Positions 7,705-14,462 of a DNA stretch of 18,620 nt are shown here, piece after piece (position 1 is the stretch's first letter; the number at the start of each line of letters is the position of its first letter). Below the pieces are notes generated by a model. It saw nothing but the letters and a program-made list of their open reading frames with translations. It was not told the origin of the DNA and made no database searches. A program made the position numbers and the translations under genes. The DNA is from an uncultured Allobaculum sp. GTDB lineage: Bacteria; Bacillota_I; Bacilli_A; Erysipelotrichales; Erysipelotrichaceae. The stretch is from contig CAJTVE010000059.1 of assembly GCA_910579655.1 (NCBI GenBank), positions 1-18,620 of the forward strand, read 5' to 3'.

Positions 7705-7874
7705 TCAGCACCGGATTGTCAGGCTCAACCAAGCAGAAGCAATAAACAAGCAGAAGCAGTAAAACAGAAGTGATAGAGTAGAAGATTCCAGGCCTTCTTT
7801 GGGCTGATTGAACCGAAAACACAGGTGGTTTCATCTGTAAAGCGAATCTGAAAAACTTTGAACGGATGCAAAAA

Positions 7875-7927
7875 AAAAGCCCTCTTTTCCAGACAGGATC
7901 CTACAGATCCAGGAAAAGAGGGCTTTT
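7875..7927. terminator. Bidirectional two-tier terminator between prs and the Rpn locus
   Basis: A perfect 16-bp outer stem pairs AAAAGCCCTCTTTTCC (7875-7890) with its complement at 7912-7927, and encloses GGATC (7896-7900) pairing with GATCC (7906-7910). The minus strand continues into nine or more T, the plus strand into four, so it can serve prs from the left and the convergent Rpn genes from the right. The 170 nt before it (7705-7874) are purine-rich, with a degenerate repeat of AAGCAGAAGCA. Confidence 0.85.
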
Positions 7928-7942
7928 CATCTGCCAGATTGG

Positions 7943-8155
7943 TCAGGCTGATTGAACGCATTCAATCAAATCGTTCAGAGATTCAAGCTGTTTTTGAAGC
8001 AAAGTCAGATATTCTGGGCGTTCGTCGTCTGGAACATTAAGCAAGTTCATCGCCTGTTCTAAAGAATAGCCAAGATTTTTGCGGATGGCCTGGATGTCCT
8101 CCAAACGGGCACTCCGGCGTCCGTTTTGTTCAATTGCTTCACCTAAATTACACAT
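7943..8155 (-). CDS. Stand-alone C-terminal fragment of the Rpn nuclease
   Basis: A 70-residue frame that repeats the last 63 residues of the full-length Rpn gene upstream of it (MCNLGEAIEQNG...LLNVPDDERPEYL), with a 4-codon deletion and two substitutions in the rest. The DNA match is very high, so the duplication is recent. Its ATG follows AAGGAG (8165-8170) with a 9-nt gap, the same internal Shine-Dalgarno-ATG found in the full gene; an upstream in-frame TTG at 8179 has no ribosome site. It ends in its own tail (SLNDLIECVQSA) where the full copy stops early. It could be an expressed small C-terminal protein, or the remnant of a second tandem copy that lost its 5' part. It is followed at once by the terminator at 7875-7927. 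Confidence 0.5.
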   Translation of the reverse strand: MCNLGEAIEQNGRRSARLEDIQAIRKNLGYSLEQAMNLLNVPDDERPEYLTLLQKQLESLNDLIECVQSA

Positions 8156-8171
8156 GTTGTTAAACTCCTTT
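7982..8171. repeat. Direct repeat, copy A (3' end of the Rpn gene)
   Basis: 190 bp that match 8231-8432. Reading the plus strand, I see three substitutions in the first 125 or so bases, a small cluster of changes, a 12-nt deletion near 8120, and then identity to the end at AACTCCTTT. Confidence 0.9.
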
Positions 8172-8224
8172 AAATACAAGGATTTTTCAAAAATAACATA
8201 AACAAAGCGTCAAACATCTGAGAT

Positions 8225-8416
8225 TCAAGCTTCAAGCTGTTTTTGAAGCAAAATCAGATATTCTGGGCGTTCGTCGTCTGGAACATTAAGCAAGTCCATC
8301 GCCTGTTCCAAAGAATAGCCAAGATTTTTGCGGATGGCCTGGATGTCCTCCAAACGGGTAGTATGGCGTCCTTTTTTGATTCCGTTTTGTTCAATTGCTT
8401 CACCTAAATTACACAT
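8225..8416 (-). CDS. Possible internal small protein from the Rpn gene (C-terminal 63 residues)
   Basis: Inside the Rpn frame, codons Lys-Glu spell AAGGAG (8426-8431), placed 9 nt before the in-frame Met262 ATG (8414-8416). That is a good ribosome site for a 63-residue C-terminal product. In E. coli, Rpn toxicity is held back by a small protein made from such an internal start, so the arrangement fits. The purine-rich codons may also be chance, since KEF-NMCNL is a usual family sequence. Confidence 0.35.
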   Translation of the reverse strand: MCNLGEAIEQNGIKKGRHTTRLEDIQAIRKNLGYSLEQAMDLLNVPDDERPEYLILLQKQLEA

Positions 8417-9199
8417 GTTGTTAAACTCCTTTTCCATCGCTTCCGTCATCGGAATCCCAAATTCATTTTTGAGAATGTTTCCTTTTTCTACAGCACTTTT
8501 TTTGTTGGAGAACAGTACATCCAATAAGCGCAGGATTCCTTTATATTTTCCGTCGCCCTCAGAACCACCAAGATAGACCATGAAAATGCTGAGCAAATCG
8601 TAATCACATTCTCTTTCCTGATAATCACCAACGAACGAATCACAGGCCATATGAAGGTGGGTAACGTTATTGGCCCGATATTCAGGCTGGTTCTGACAGA
8701 TCCAGATTGAGTAGACTTTTCTGATTTTTTCGTAGTGGTTTTTAGTAAAGACACGACCTTTCTGATCAGCGATTTTCTCACTGGTATAGTAGATGGATCG
8801 TTTAGGTAAGGGATAGCCAGGATTCGGCTCGTTTTGGGCTTCGATATTGATGATTAATTCGACATGATCCTCAGAATCAGGAACAAGTGCCTGAAACAGA
8901 AGGTCGTAAGCAATTCCCAATTTGTTCTCGTGCTTTTGAACAGTATCAATACCAGTGATCAGCGGAGGAACCATGTCAGGTTCAGACAAAACACGAGAGA
9001 TCATAGTTTTTCCCTCGATGTATTTGTTCGCAATATCGTCTGTGGACGAATCTTTATATTCTTTTGCAAAAGCCTTCAAAATATGAGCCAGAATTACCTT
9101 TTCTGATAAAAGCCGCTTACAGGCCGCATCGTATCTGGCTTTATATTCGGTGCTTCGCAGTCCCTGCGCAATTGATGTTTCAATTTCCGTGGATGTCAT
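8225..9199 (-). CDS. Rpn family recombination-promoting nuclease / PD-(D/E)XK transposase-like protein
   Basis: A 324-residue protein of the Rpn/PDDEXK_2 type (often annotated 'PD-(D/E)XK nuclease family transposase'). Recognisable segments are YDAACKRLLSEKVILAHILK (23-42), the nuclease core with D99 and the E-x-Q signature INIEAQ (118-123), YPLPKRSIYYTSEKI (129-143), HYEKIRKVYSIWIC (155-168), and the C-terminal EFNNMCNLGEAIEQNGIKKG (258-277). Family members cleave DNA, and E. coli Rpn proteins have been linked to recombination and phage defence. Start: AAGGAG (9208-9213) lies 8 nt before the ATG. Relative to its downstream duplicate, the 3' end has a 7-bp tandem duplication (CTTGAAGCTTGAA) that makes an early TGA after LEA. 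No convincing promoter was found upstream. Confidence 0.88.
   Translation of the reverse strand: MTSTEIETSIAQGLRSTEYKARYDAACKRLLSEKVILAHILKAFAKEYKDSSTDDIANKYIEGKTMISRVLSEPDMVPPLITGIDTVQKHENKLGIAYDLLFQALVPDSEDHVELIINIEAQNEPNPGYPLPKRSIYYTSEKIADQKGRVFTKNHYEKIRKVYSIWICQNQPEYRANNVTHLHMACDSFVGDYQERECDYDLLSIFMVYLGGSEGDGKYKGILRLLDVLFSNKKSAVEKGNILKNEFGIPMTEAMEKEFNNMCNLGEAIEQNGIKKGRHTTRLEDIQAIRKNLGYSLEQAMDLLNVPDDERPEYLILLQKQLEA
8231..8432. repeat. Direct repeat, copy B (within the full-length Rpn gene)
   Basis: 202 bp in the 3' end of the intact Rpn gene matching 7982-8171. The two copies are separated by 59 nt of unrelated sequence, and the overall layout is a tandem duplication. Confidence 0.9.
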
Positions 9200-9213
9200 G
9201 CTTTATTCTCCTT

Positions 9214-9632
9214 GTAACATATCCGAGGCAGAAGATCTACTGGATCATCTGTTTGTTTTTCATCTTTCCGTTCTTTTACGGAACGATTGAACTGTCAACA
9301 ATTCCTATAGAAATCAGTGCGGATTCAGTTAATTCCAGTCAGGAGGACTGATAAAAACCGTAGCTGAAAAGATCCAATATCTCCTGCTTATTTCCATATA
9401 CGCAGAAAGGAGAGAAGTGTTTTCTAAACTTGGAAAGAGAGCGCCATAGCTTTGATGCTCTCCAATGAATCCGGAAAAAGAAGATTTATATTGGTCAGAA
9501 ATGTTTTCTGGTATTCGTTACTGAAAAGCAAAAGACCCAAATATATGGGCTTTTTTGAGGAAAATATCAGCGGGTTCATTGAATCCCTTTGCGAAATAGG
9601 ATTAAACTGAATAAATACAAGAAGGTGATGAA
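9214..9632. other. 419-nt spacer between the divergent Rpn and Dcd-like genes
   Basis: No coding frame worth calling. It must hold both promoters. The minus strand shows a perfect TTGACA (9293-9298) without a matching -10; the plus strand has TTGAAT (9579-9584) 17 bp before TTAAAC. A small hairpin CGTTC-TTTTACG-GAACG lies at about 9269-9285 and a terminator-like stem at 9531-9555. Confidence 0.5.
9531..9555 (+). terminator. Terminator-like hairpin upstream of the Dcd-like gene
   Basis: AAAGACCCA (9531-9539) and TGGGCTTTT (9546-9554) pair around AATATA with one mismatch, followed by more T (to 9556). It has no clear plus-strand gene ahead of it; it may insulate the Dcd-like gene or be a leftover of lost sequence. 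Confidence 0.4.
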
Positions 9633-10154
9633 ATGCTGGTTGATAAGGAGACCAGAAACAGAAAAGATGAAATTTTTCAAAATGGCTTTAACGAAGAAAA
9701 CCTCGGATGCATTTCTTACGATATTCGAGTCGGAAAAATTTTAAGAAAAGAGCATGAAACAGAATTGACTCTGAATCCGGGCGAGCTTGTTATGGTCCAG
9801 TCTGAAGAAGAGTTCTGGGTTCCCAAAGATCTTGCGATAAAAGTTGGCGAAAAAAATTCACTCATGCGCACCGGATTAATCGTAAATGGTCCAACTTATT
9901 TTCCGGGCCATCACACAAAAGCCTATCTAAGAGTATTGAATGCTTCCAATAACAAAATAACCATCAGAAAAGGCGACAAAATTGCCCAGCTGTTTTTTGA
10001 ACAGCTGAGTCAGGTTCCAGACCAGCTTTATCAATCGAATCCTTCAAGTTCTTTTTCAGATGAAACAGACTATCGAGAATATGGACGATACGATGAGGCC
10101 TATAAGACAAGAATCACTGGAATGGAAACCGGGGCAGAGAGCCTGAAAAATTAA
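9633..10154 (+). CDS. dCTP deaminase/dUTPase-fold protein, probable catalytic substitutions
   Basis: 173 residues. The fold signature is visible: ISYDIRVG (27-34), LNPGELVMVQSEEEFWVPKDLAIKV (47-71), KNSLMRTGLIVNG (74-86), then PGHH...LRVLNAS (91-105) and IRKGDKIAQLFFEQL (111-125). This order matches dCTP deaminases (RSSLxRxG, DPGWxG, LE-F-N, G..I..L.F), which make dUTP from dCTP. By my hand alignment the catalytic Ser of E. coli Dcd (S111) corresponds to N75 and the catalytic Glu (E138) to R100, while R115 is kept as R79; the dUTPase GTID Asp is also absent. It may therefore bind nucleotides without the usual chemistry, or the alignment may be off. GAAGGTG lies 5 nt before the ATG. It is divergent from the Rpn gene and ends at a shared convergent terminator. 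Confidence 0.75.
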   Translation: MLVDKETRNRKDEIFQNGFNEENLGCISYDIRVGKILRKEHETELTLNPGELVMVQSEEEFWVPKDLAIKVGEKNSLMRTGLIVNGPTYFPGHHTKAYLRVLNASNNKITIRKGDKIAQLFFEQLSQVPDQLYQSNPSSSFSDETDYREYGRYDEAYKTRITGMETGAESLKN

Positions 10155-10241
10155 GAAGGAAAGTTCTACGCGAATGCTTTGACCTGAATCTGAAGATCAG
10201 GATTGGAGAAGATTTGTTTTCAAGCCGATATTCAAACAGAT

Positions 10242-10299
10242 AAAGGCCTTCCTTACCATGCATGATCCGTGAAGGATCGACAGGAAAGGAAGGCCTTTT
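10242..10299. terminator. Bidirectional two-tier terminator between the Dcd-like gene and tatD
   Basis: AAAGGCCTTCCTT (10242-10254) and AAGGAAGGCCTTT (10286-10298) form a perfect 13-bp outer stem around an inner hairpin GATCC-GTGAA-GGATC. Four T follow on the plus strand. It sits between convergent genes, 87 nt from each. The layout copies the element at 7875-7927. Confidence 0.8.
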
Positions 10300-10386
10300 G
10301 TTCTGGTTGATTCAGGGAAATCGAATGTTTATGGGGAAACGAACCAAAGACTGGAACCTCTCGATTCCTTAACTTCTTGGCTCGTT

Positions 10387-11307
10387 CTACTTGTTTTCTG
10401 CGTTTTCTTCTTCAGAAACAATGACTTCCTTCCACGAAGGATCAAACTGTTCCAGAAAGGAAGGAATGGAAGCCAGAGCCTGTTCTTTTTGAGAAGAAGC
10501 AGGTGGCAAGGAAGCAGATGGATCTACAGAGTTTCTATCAGATTTTTCAGCTGCAAACAGGGCTTCAAAGTTCCGGCGGATTTGTTGATTGACCTCTTCA
10601 AAGTCCAGTTCTTTGATGTCCGCAATCTTTTGAACGGTTGCCTGAACAAAAGCAGGTTCATTACGATGCCCGCGATGAGGAACCGGTGAAAGATAAGGAG
10701 AATCTGTCTCCGAAAGCAGGCGTTCAACCGGGCAGGCTGCTACATTGGCCGGGCCTTGCTTATTGTTTTTATAGGTAATCGGCCCCGCAAAGGAGATCAG
10801 CATCTTGTGCTTTAAAGCTTCTTCCATAATGGGCAAAGATCCAGAGAAACAATGCAGAATGACGGGTGTCTTCGCATTTTGTTCCAGCAGATCCATCGTG
10901 TCCCGGCTTGCATCCCGCATGTGGATGGAAATCGGAAGGTTTGCTTCATTGGCCAGTTCGATCTGCTTTTTGAACAGATCTTTCTGTAAATCCTTAAAGC
11001 TTGTGTCCCAATAGTAATCCAGGCCAATTTCACCTAAGACATCCATACGGCCGGACATTGCCTCCTGGCGTAAGAAGTCCAGATCTTCTTGAGTGATGTC
11101 CTGGGCATCGCCTGGATAAAAGCCAAAGGCAACCTTGAGCAGTTCTGGATGCTTAAATTTCAGGTCCAGAGCCCGCAGATATTCCGTTTTGTTGGTGCAC
11201 ATCACCATCATCAGATCTACACCGGCTTCTTGGGCTCGTTCTAAAATTTCCTCAACCTGGGGATACAGTTCATCGCAGGTGATATGGCAATGCGTATCGG
11301 TGATCAT
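10387..11307 (-). CDS. tatD: TatD family metal-dependent DNase
   Basis: A 306-residue TIM-barrel hydrolase of the TatD/YcfH family (3'-5' exonuclease/DNase type activity, cytoplasmic). Metal ligands and signatures are visible: DTHCH (4-8), GEIGLDYYWD (92-101) with E93, HMRDA (129-133), HCFSG (152-156) and TDSPYLSPVPHRGHRNEP (201-218) with D202. Core homology ends near residue 254, the usual length; about 50 more residues follow, rich in Ser, Pro, Glu and Lys (from KSDRNSVDPS), with no domain I recognise. It overlaps the end of galU at ATGA, with GAAGG 9 nt upstream inside galU, so the two are co-translated. Close relatives are often named YabD. Confidence 0.93.
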   Translation of the reverse strand: MITDTHCHITCDELYPQVEEILERAQEAGVDLMMVMCTNKTEYLRALDLKFKHPELLKVAFGFYPGDAQDITQEDLDFLRQEAMSGRMDVLGEIGLDYYWDTSFKDLQKDLFKKQIELANEANLPISIHMRDASRDTMDLLEQNAKTPVILHCFSGSLPIMEEALKHKMLISFAGPITYKNNKQGPANVAACPVERLLSETDSPYLSPVPHRGHRNEPAFVQATVQKIADIKELDFEEVNQQIRRNFEALFAAEKSDRNSVDPSASLPPASSQKEQALASIPSFLEQFDPSWKEVIVSEEENAENK

Positions 11308-12419
11308 TTCTGGCAGCCTTCTTTTTCGGCTTCTAAAACAGTCGATGCGATGGCCGTTTCTTCAAGAGATCCGTTCTGGATGCCTTCAATGGCCTGGGCT
11401 GTTTCAATTGGCTCTACAGCCTCCATGGTAGCTTTGGTCTGGAAAGCTTTTTTGGAGGCATCGGCTGTTTCATTGACAGGGCTGGTCTTGAAGATCTTGC
11501 AGGCTGGCTTTTCTTCGGCTGGAGCGGGTTTGTCAGATTTGATATAGCCTAATGCTTCGATGATGTCTTCCATGGCTTCTTTTGTATCATCGCGGTTGAG
11601 CGCAAATTCAACCTGTGCCTGTAAGAATCCCTTTCGATCGCCAACGTCATAACGATTGCCGTCAAACTGGCAGGCATAGACAGCTTCTTCTTTGGCCAGG
11701 CGGTCAATCGCATCGGTCAGCTGGATTTCGTTGCCTTTGCCGGCTTTCTGGTCTTCTAATTTATTGAAAATATCGGGGCTCAGGACATAACGGCCTAAAA
11801 TGGCCATGTTGCTTGGCGCGTTTTCAAAGGCTGGTTTTTCAACGAAGTGTGAAACTTCCATCACCCGGTCATTGATCGCTTGACTTGGAGCGATGATGCC
11901 ATATTTCGAAATGTTTTCATCTGCAACGGGCTGCACGCCAACGACGCTTGCACCCGTTTCTTCATAGACATCCATCAACTGACGGATCGCCCCTTTGCCA
12001 CCGCGATTGACGACAATATCATCGCCCAGCAGCACCGCAAAGGGTTCATCACCCACAAAGCTGCGGGCGCATAAAATGGCATGGCCCAGGCCTTTGGGCG
12101 TTTTCTGACGGACCGAAACGACATTGACCATGTCGGTAATGTCTTCGATCATCTGTAAATGTTCAAGATCGTTGCTGGCTTTCAGCTTTTCTTCGAGTTC
12201 AAAAGAACGGTCGAAATGGTTTTCAATGGATTGTTTATAGGAGTTGGTGACCAGGCAGATTTCTTCAATGCCAGAAGCCACCGCTTCCTCAATGATGTAC
12301 TGAATGGTTGGAATATCTACAATCGGGAGCATTTCCTTAGGAATGGCTTTGGTTGCAGGTAAAAAACGGGTTCCAAATCCCGCTGCCGGAATGACGGCCT
12401 TACGAACTTTCTTCTTCAT
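11304..12419 (-). CDS. galU: UTP-glucose-1-phosphate uridylyltransferase with C-terminal extension
   Basis: Makes UDP-glucose from UTP and glucose-1-phosphate for glycolipids, wall polymers and capsule. The GalU core is complete: AVIPAAGFGTRFLPATKAIPKEMLP (8-32), QKTPKGLGHAILCA (105-118), LLGDDIV (130-136), VEKP (193-196), GRYVLSP (209-215) and GNRYDVGDRKGFLQA (254-268). The family normally ends near residue 293; here about 78 more residues follow (from KSDKPAPAEEKPA), rich in Ala, Glu, Thr and Lys and probably disordered. I start it at ATG 12419 because MKKKVRKAVIPAAG is the usual N-terminus and AAAGGA lies about 11 nt upstream; a longer frame reaching 12521 only adds unconserved residues. 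tatD follows in an operon. Confidence 0.95.
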   Translation of the reverse strand: MKKKVRKAVIPAAGFGTRFLPATKAIPKEMLPIVDIPTIQYIIEEAVASGIEEICLVTNSYKQSIENHFDRSFELEEKLKASNDLEHLQMIEDITDMVNVVSVRQKTPKGLGHAILCARSFVGDEPFAVLLGDDIVVNRGGKGAIRQLMDVYEETGASVVGVQPVADENISKYGIIAPSQAINDRVMEVSHFVEKPAFENAPSNMAILGRYVLSPDIFNKLEDQKAGKGNEIQLTDAIDRLAKEEAVYACQFDGNRYDVGDRKGFLQAQVEFALNRDDTKEAMEDIIEALGYIKSDKPAPAEEKPACKIFKTSPVNETADASKKAFQTKATMEAVEPIETAQAIEGIQNGSLEETAIASTVLEAEKEGCQK

Positions 12420-12459
12420 GCGTTCACTATCCTTTCGTCTTAGAGTGCTTGGCAAAATA

Positions 12460-12495
12460 AATTCAATCCGAATTCTCGAATTCGATTGTTGAATT
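12460..12495. repeat. Extended inverted repeat upstream of galU
   Basis: CGAATTC (12469-12475) and GAATTCG (12478-12484) are perfect arms 2 nt apart, flanked by a second pair AATTCAA (12460-12466) and TTGAATT (12489-12495). It lies 40-76 nt before the galU start, where an operator or a leader-RNA hairpin would sit. No T run follows on either strand. Confidence 0.6.
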
Positions 12496-13046
12496 GTTGA
12501 AGTGGTGAGAGAAGATCGCAAAGATCAGAATCGATCTGGAAGATCAAAGAAAGTGAAGCCAGCTCTTGTTTTGAATAGAGCATGGATAAGCTTTTGGATG
12601 AGCAGGTTTGTGAGCAGAAAGAAATCAGATCCTTTTTCAGATGGATGCAGGCACAAAAGCGCATTGGGAAACTCTAATTCATCAAAGCCAATTCATCCCA
12701 AAAGCACGAACAAGCCCCATCGAACAGAGAACAAATCCACTCCAGCGATCAAAGACAGGAAAAGAAAACGATCCAGAATGTTTTCTTTTCAAAAACTTCA
12801 TCTTGAAATTTCACCATAAAAATCCAGAAGAGCTGATTTTCTCAAGGCAGACAAACAGCTTTTCTGTCTTCTTCTAACTTTATATTCTAAACGGACATGG
12901 ATCTTCAATCAAAAGAACGATGCAAATCGCAGATCAACCAGCACTTTCTTACGGCCTTCCCGAAAAAGTACAAGGTAGATCGTGTAGGCTTTTCAACAGC
13001 TTGTCAAGAGCAAAAAATGGTCTTTTTCGAAGCCAGAAGGTTTTCT

Positions 13047-13055
13047 TGTTATAAT
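13047..13055 (+). promoter_or_regulatory. Candidate prfA-prmC promoter (extended -10)
   Basis: TGT-TATAAT is a perfect extended -10 (TG 13047-13048, TATAAT 13050-13055); the -35 region (TTCGAA, 13026-13031) is weak. Transcription would start near 13062, giving a leader of about 320 nt before prfA. Confidence 0.5.
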
Positions 13056-13257
13056 GAAGCTTGACCAATTGCGCCCTGACTTCTTAAACTTCACCAACAA
13101 ACAGGCAAAGACCGCACCGTGCAGGCGTGATCTGGCCCAAGGCGCTTTGGAAATCGGAAGATAGAAGCAGAAACTTCTTATGTAAATCTCAATGTGAATT
13201 CAATCCATGCAGTGCAAAACCAAAAACGCAAAATTTTATTTGCACCTCTATTTTCAA

Positions 13258-13271
13258 AGTCTGCGCAGACT
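13258..13271. repeat. Perfect 14-bp palindrome in the prfA leader
   Basis: AGTCTGCGCAGACT reads the same on both strands. It lies about 110 nt before prfA, inside the predicted leader, and may be a protein-binding site. A second inverted pair, GTGCAAA and TTTGCAC, lies just upstream (about 13212-13244). Confidence 0.5.
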
Positions 13272-13382
13272 GAACCAGTAAGAAAGGATGCCCAGATTTT
13301 GGCTGGATGAACAGACTGACTCATCAACGGACAGCCCGATTCATCTAGCAGATAGATACTTACCATACAGAAAGGACAAATC

Positions 13383-14462
13383 ATGGCAAAAATGGAAGAA
13401 CGTCTTGACAAGCTTGCTGCTCGTCTGGACGAAATCAATGAAAAAATGATGGACCCGAGTGTCGTCAGTGACCGCCGACAGATGTCAAAACTTGGACGCG
13501 AAGCCAATGAACTGACCCCGATTGTCGATGTCTATAACGAATATAAAGCCGCCCAGGCTGGCCTGGCGGATGCCAGAGAACTTATGAACGAGGATGATAA
13601 AGATATCCGCGAAATGGCTAAAATGGAAATCGAAGAACTCGAGCCAAAAATTGACGACTATATCAAACAGCTCGAACTGCTCTTAGTTCCAACGGATCCT
13701 AACGACTCCCACAACGCCTTTATGGAAATTCGCGGGGCTGCGGGTGGCGATGAAGCCAACATCTTTGCGGGCGACTTATTTCGCATGTATTCCAAATATG
13801 CAGACTCCAAAGGCTGGAAGCTGGAAGTCACAGATGCTGAAGACTCCGAAGCCGGCGGCTATTCTTTGATCTGCTTTAAGATCACCGGCCAGCATGCTTA
13901 CGGAACTTTGAAATATGAATCCGGAAGCCATCGTGTGCAGCGTGTTCCAAAGACCGAATCGCAGGGTCGTATCCAGACCTCAACCGCAACCGTCCTGGTT
14001 TACCCGGAAATCGATGAAGAAGACTTCGATATCGATATGAATGATCTGGAAATCGAAACCATGCGTGCATCGGGTGCCGGTGGTCAGCACGTAAACAAAA
14101 CCGACTCCGCGGTCCGCATTATCCATAAGCCAACCGGTATTGTCGTCAAATGCCAGGATGGCCGTTCCCAGCACGAAAACCGTGCGACCGCTCTGGCTAC
14201 CATTGCGGCGCGTGTCAAAGAAGAACGCCAGCGTGAAATTGACCAGAAAAACGAAGCAGAACGGAAAACCAAAATCGGAACCGGCGACCGTGCAGAAAAG
14301 ATCCGCACCTACAACTACCCACAGAACCGGATTACCGATCACCGCATCGGTTATTCTGTAAACCAGCTCGACCGGATGATTGATGGCCGTCTGGATGATC
14401 TGATGAAAGCTTTACAGATGGCTGATCAGAAAGCCAAACTCGCCGGAGAGTCCTTATCATGA
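13383..14462 (+). CDS. prfA: Peptide chain release factor 1
   Basis: RF1 reads UAA and UAG stop codons and triggers hydrolysis of the finished peptide on the ribosome. The protein is 359 residues, the normal length. The catalytic GGQ is at 233-235 in SGAGGQHVNKTDSAVR. The stop-reading tripeptide region RVPKTESQGRIQTS (187-200) gives P-K-T at 189-191, the RF1 pattern (P-x-T) rather than the SPF of RF2. EIRGAAGGDEANIFAGDL (115-132) and RTYNYPQNRITDHRI (308-322) are also typical. AAAGGA lies 6 nt before the ATG. The stop overlaps the prmC start at ATGA, so RF1 and its modifying enzyme are made together. Confidence 0.98.
   Translation: MAKMEERLDKLAARLDEINEKMMDPSVVSDRRQMSKLGREANELTPIVDVYNEYKAAQAGLADARELMNEDDKDIREMAKMEIEELEPKIDDYIKQLELLLVPTDPNDSHNAFMEIRGAAGGDEANIFAGDLFRMYSKYADSKGWKLEVTDAEDSEAGGYSLICFKITGQHAYGTLKYESGSHRVQRVPKTESQGRIQTSTATVLVYPEIDEEDFDIDMNDLEIETMRASGAGGQHVNKTDSAVRIIHKPTGIVVKCQDGRSQHENRATALATIAARVKEERQREIDQKNEAERKTKIGTGDRAEKIRTYNYPQNRITDHRIGYSVNQLDRMIDGRLDDLMKALQMADQKAKLAGESLS

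Larger units (their letters stand above)
12496..13382. other. 887-nt spacer between divergent galU and prfA, no gene seen
   Basis: Frames here give only basic, low-complexity peptides with no family resemblance. Clustered GATC words lie at 12514-12546. A perfect TTGACA on the minus strand (13002-13007) could serve galU but has a poor -10 and would imply a leader of over 500 nt. The likely prfA promoter at 13047 and a palindrome at 13258 are listed separately. I recognise no riboswitch or tRNA. Confidence 0.5.

Noticed and set aside
7943..9199. Complete insertion sequence around the Rpn genes
   Set aside because: The protein is called transposase-like in many databases, but I see no terminal inverted repeats or target duplication around it.
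9064..9351. 95-codon plus-strand frame opposite the Rpn start
   Set aside because: Mostly antisense to a well-supported gene, with no motif and no ribosome site.
12502..12819. 105-codon open frame on the plus strand ahead of prfA
   Set aside because: Basic, low-complexity product with no recognisable motif and no good ribosome site; it overlaps the galU upstream region.
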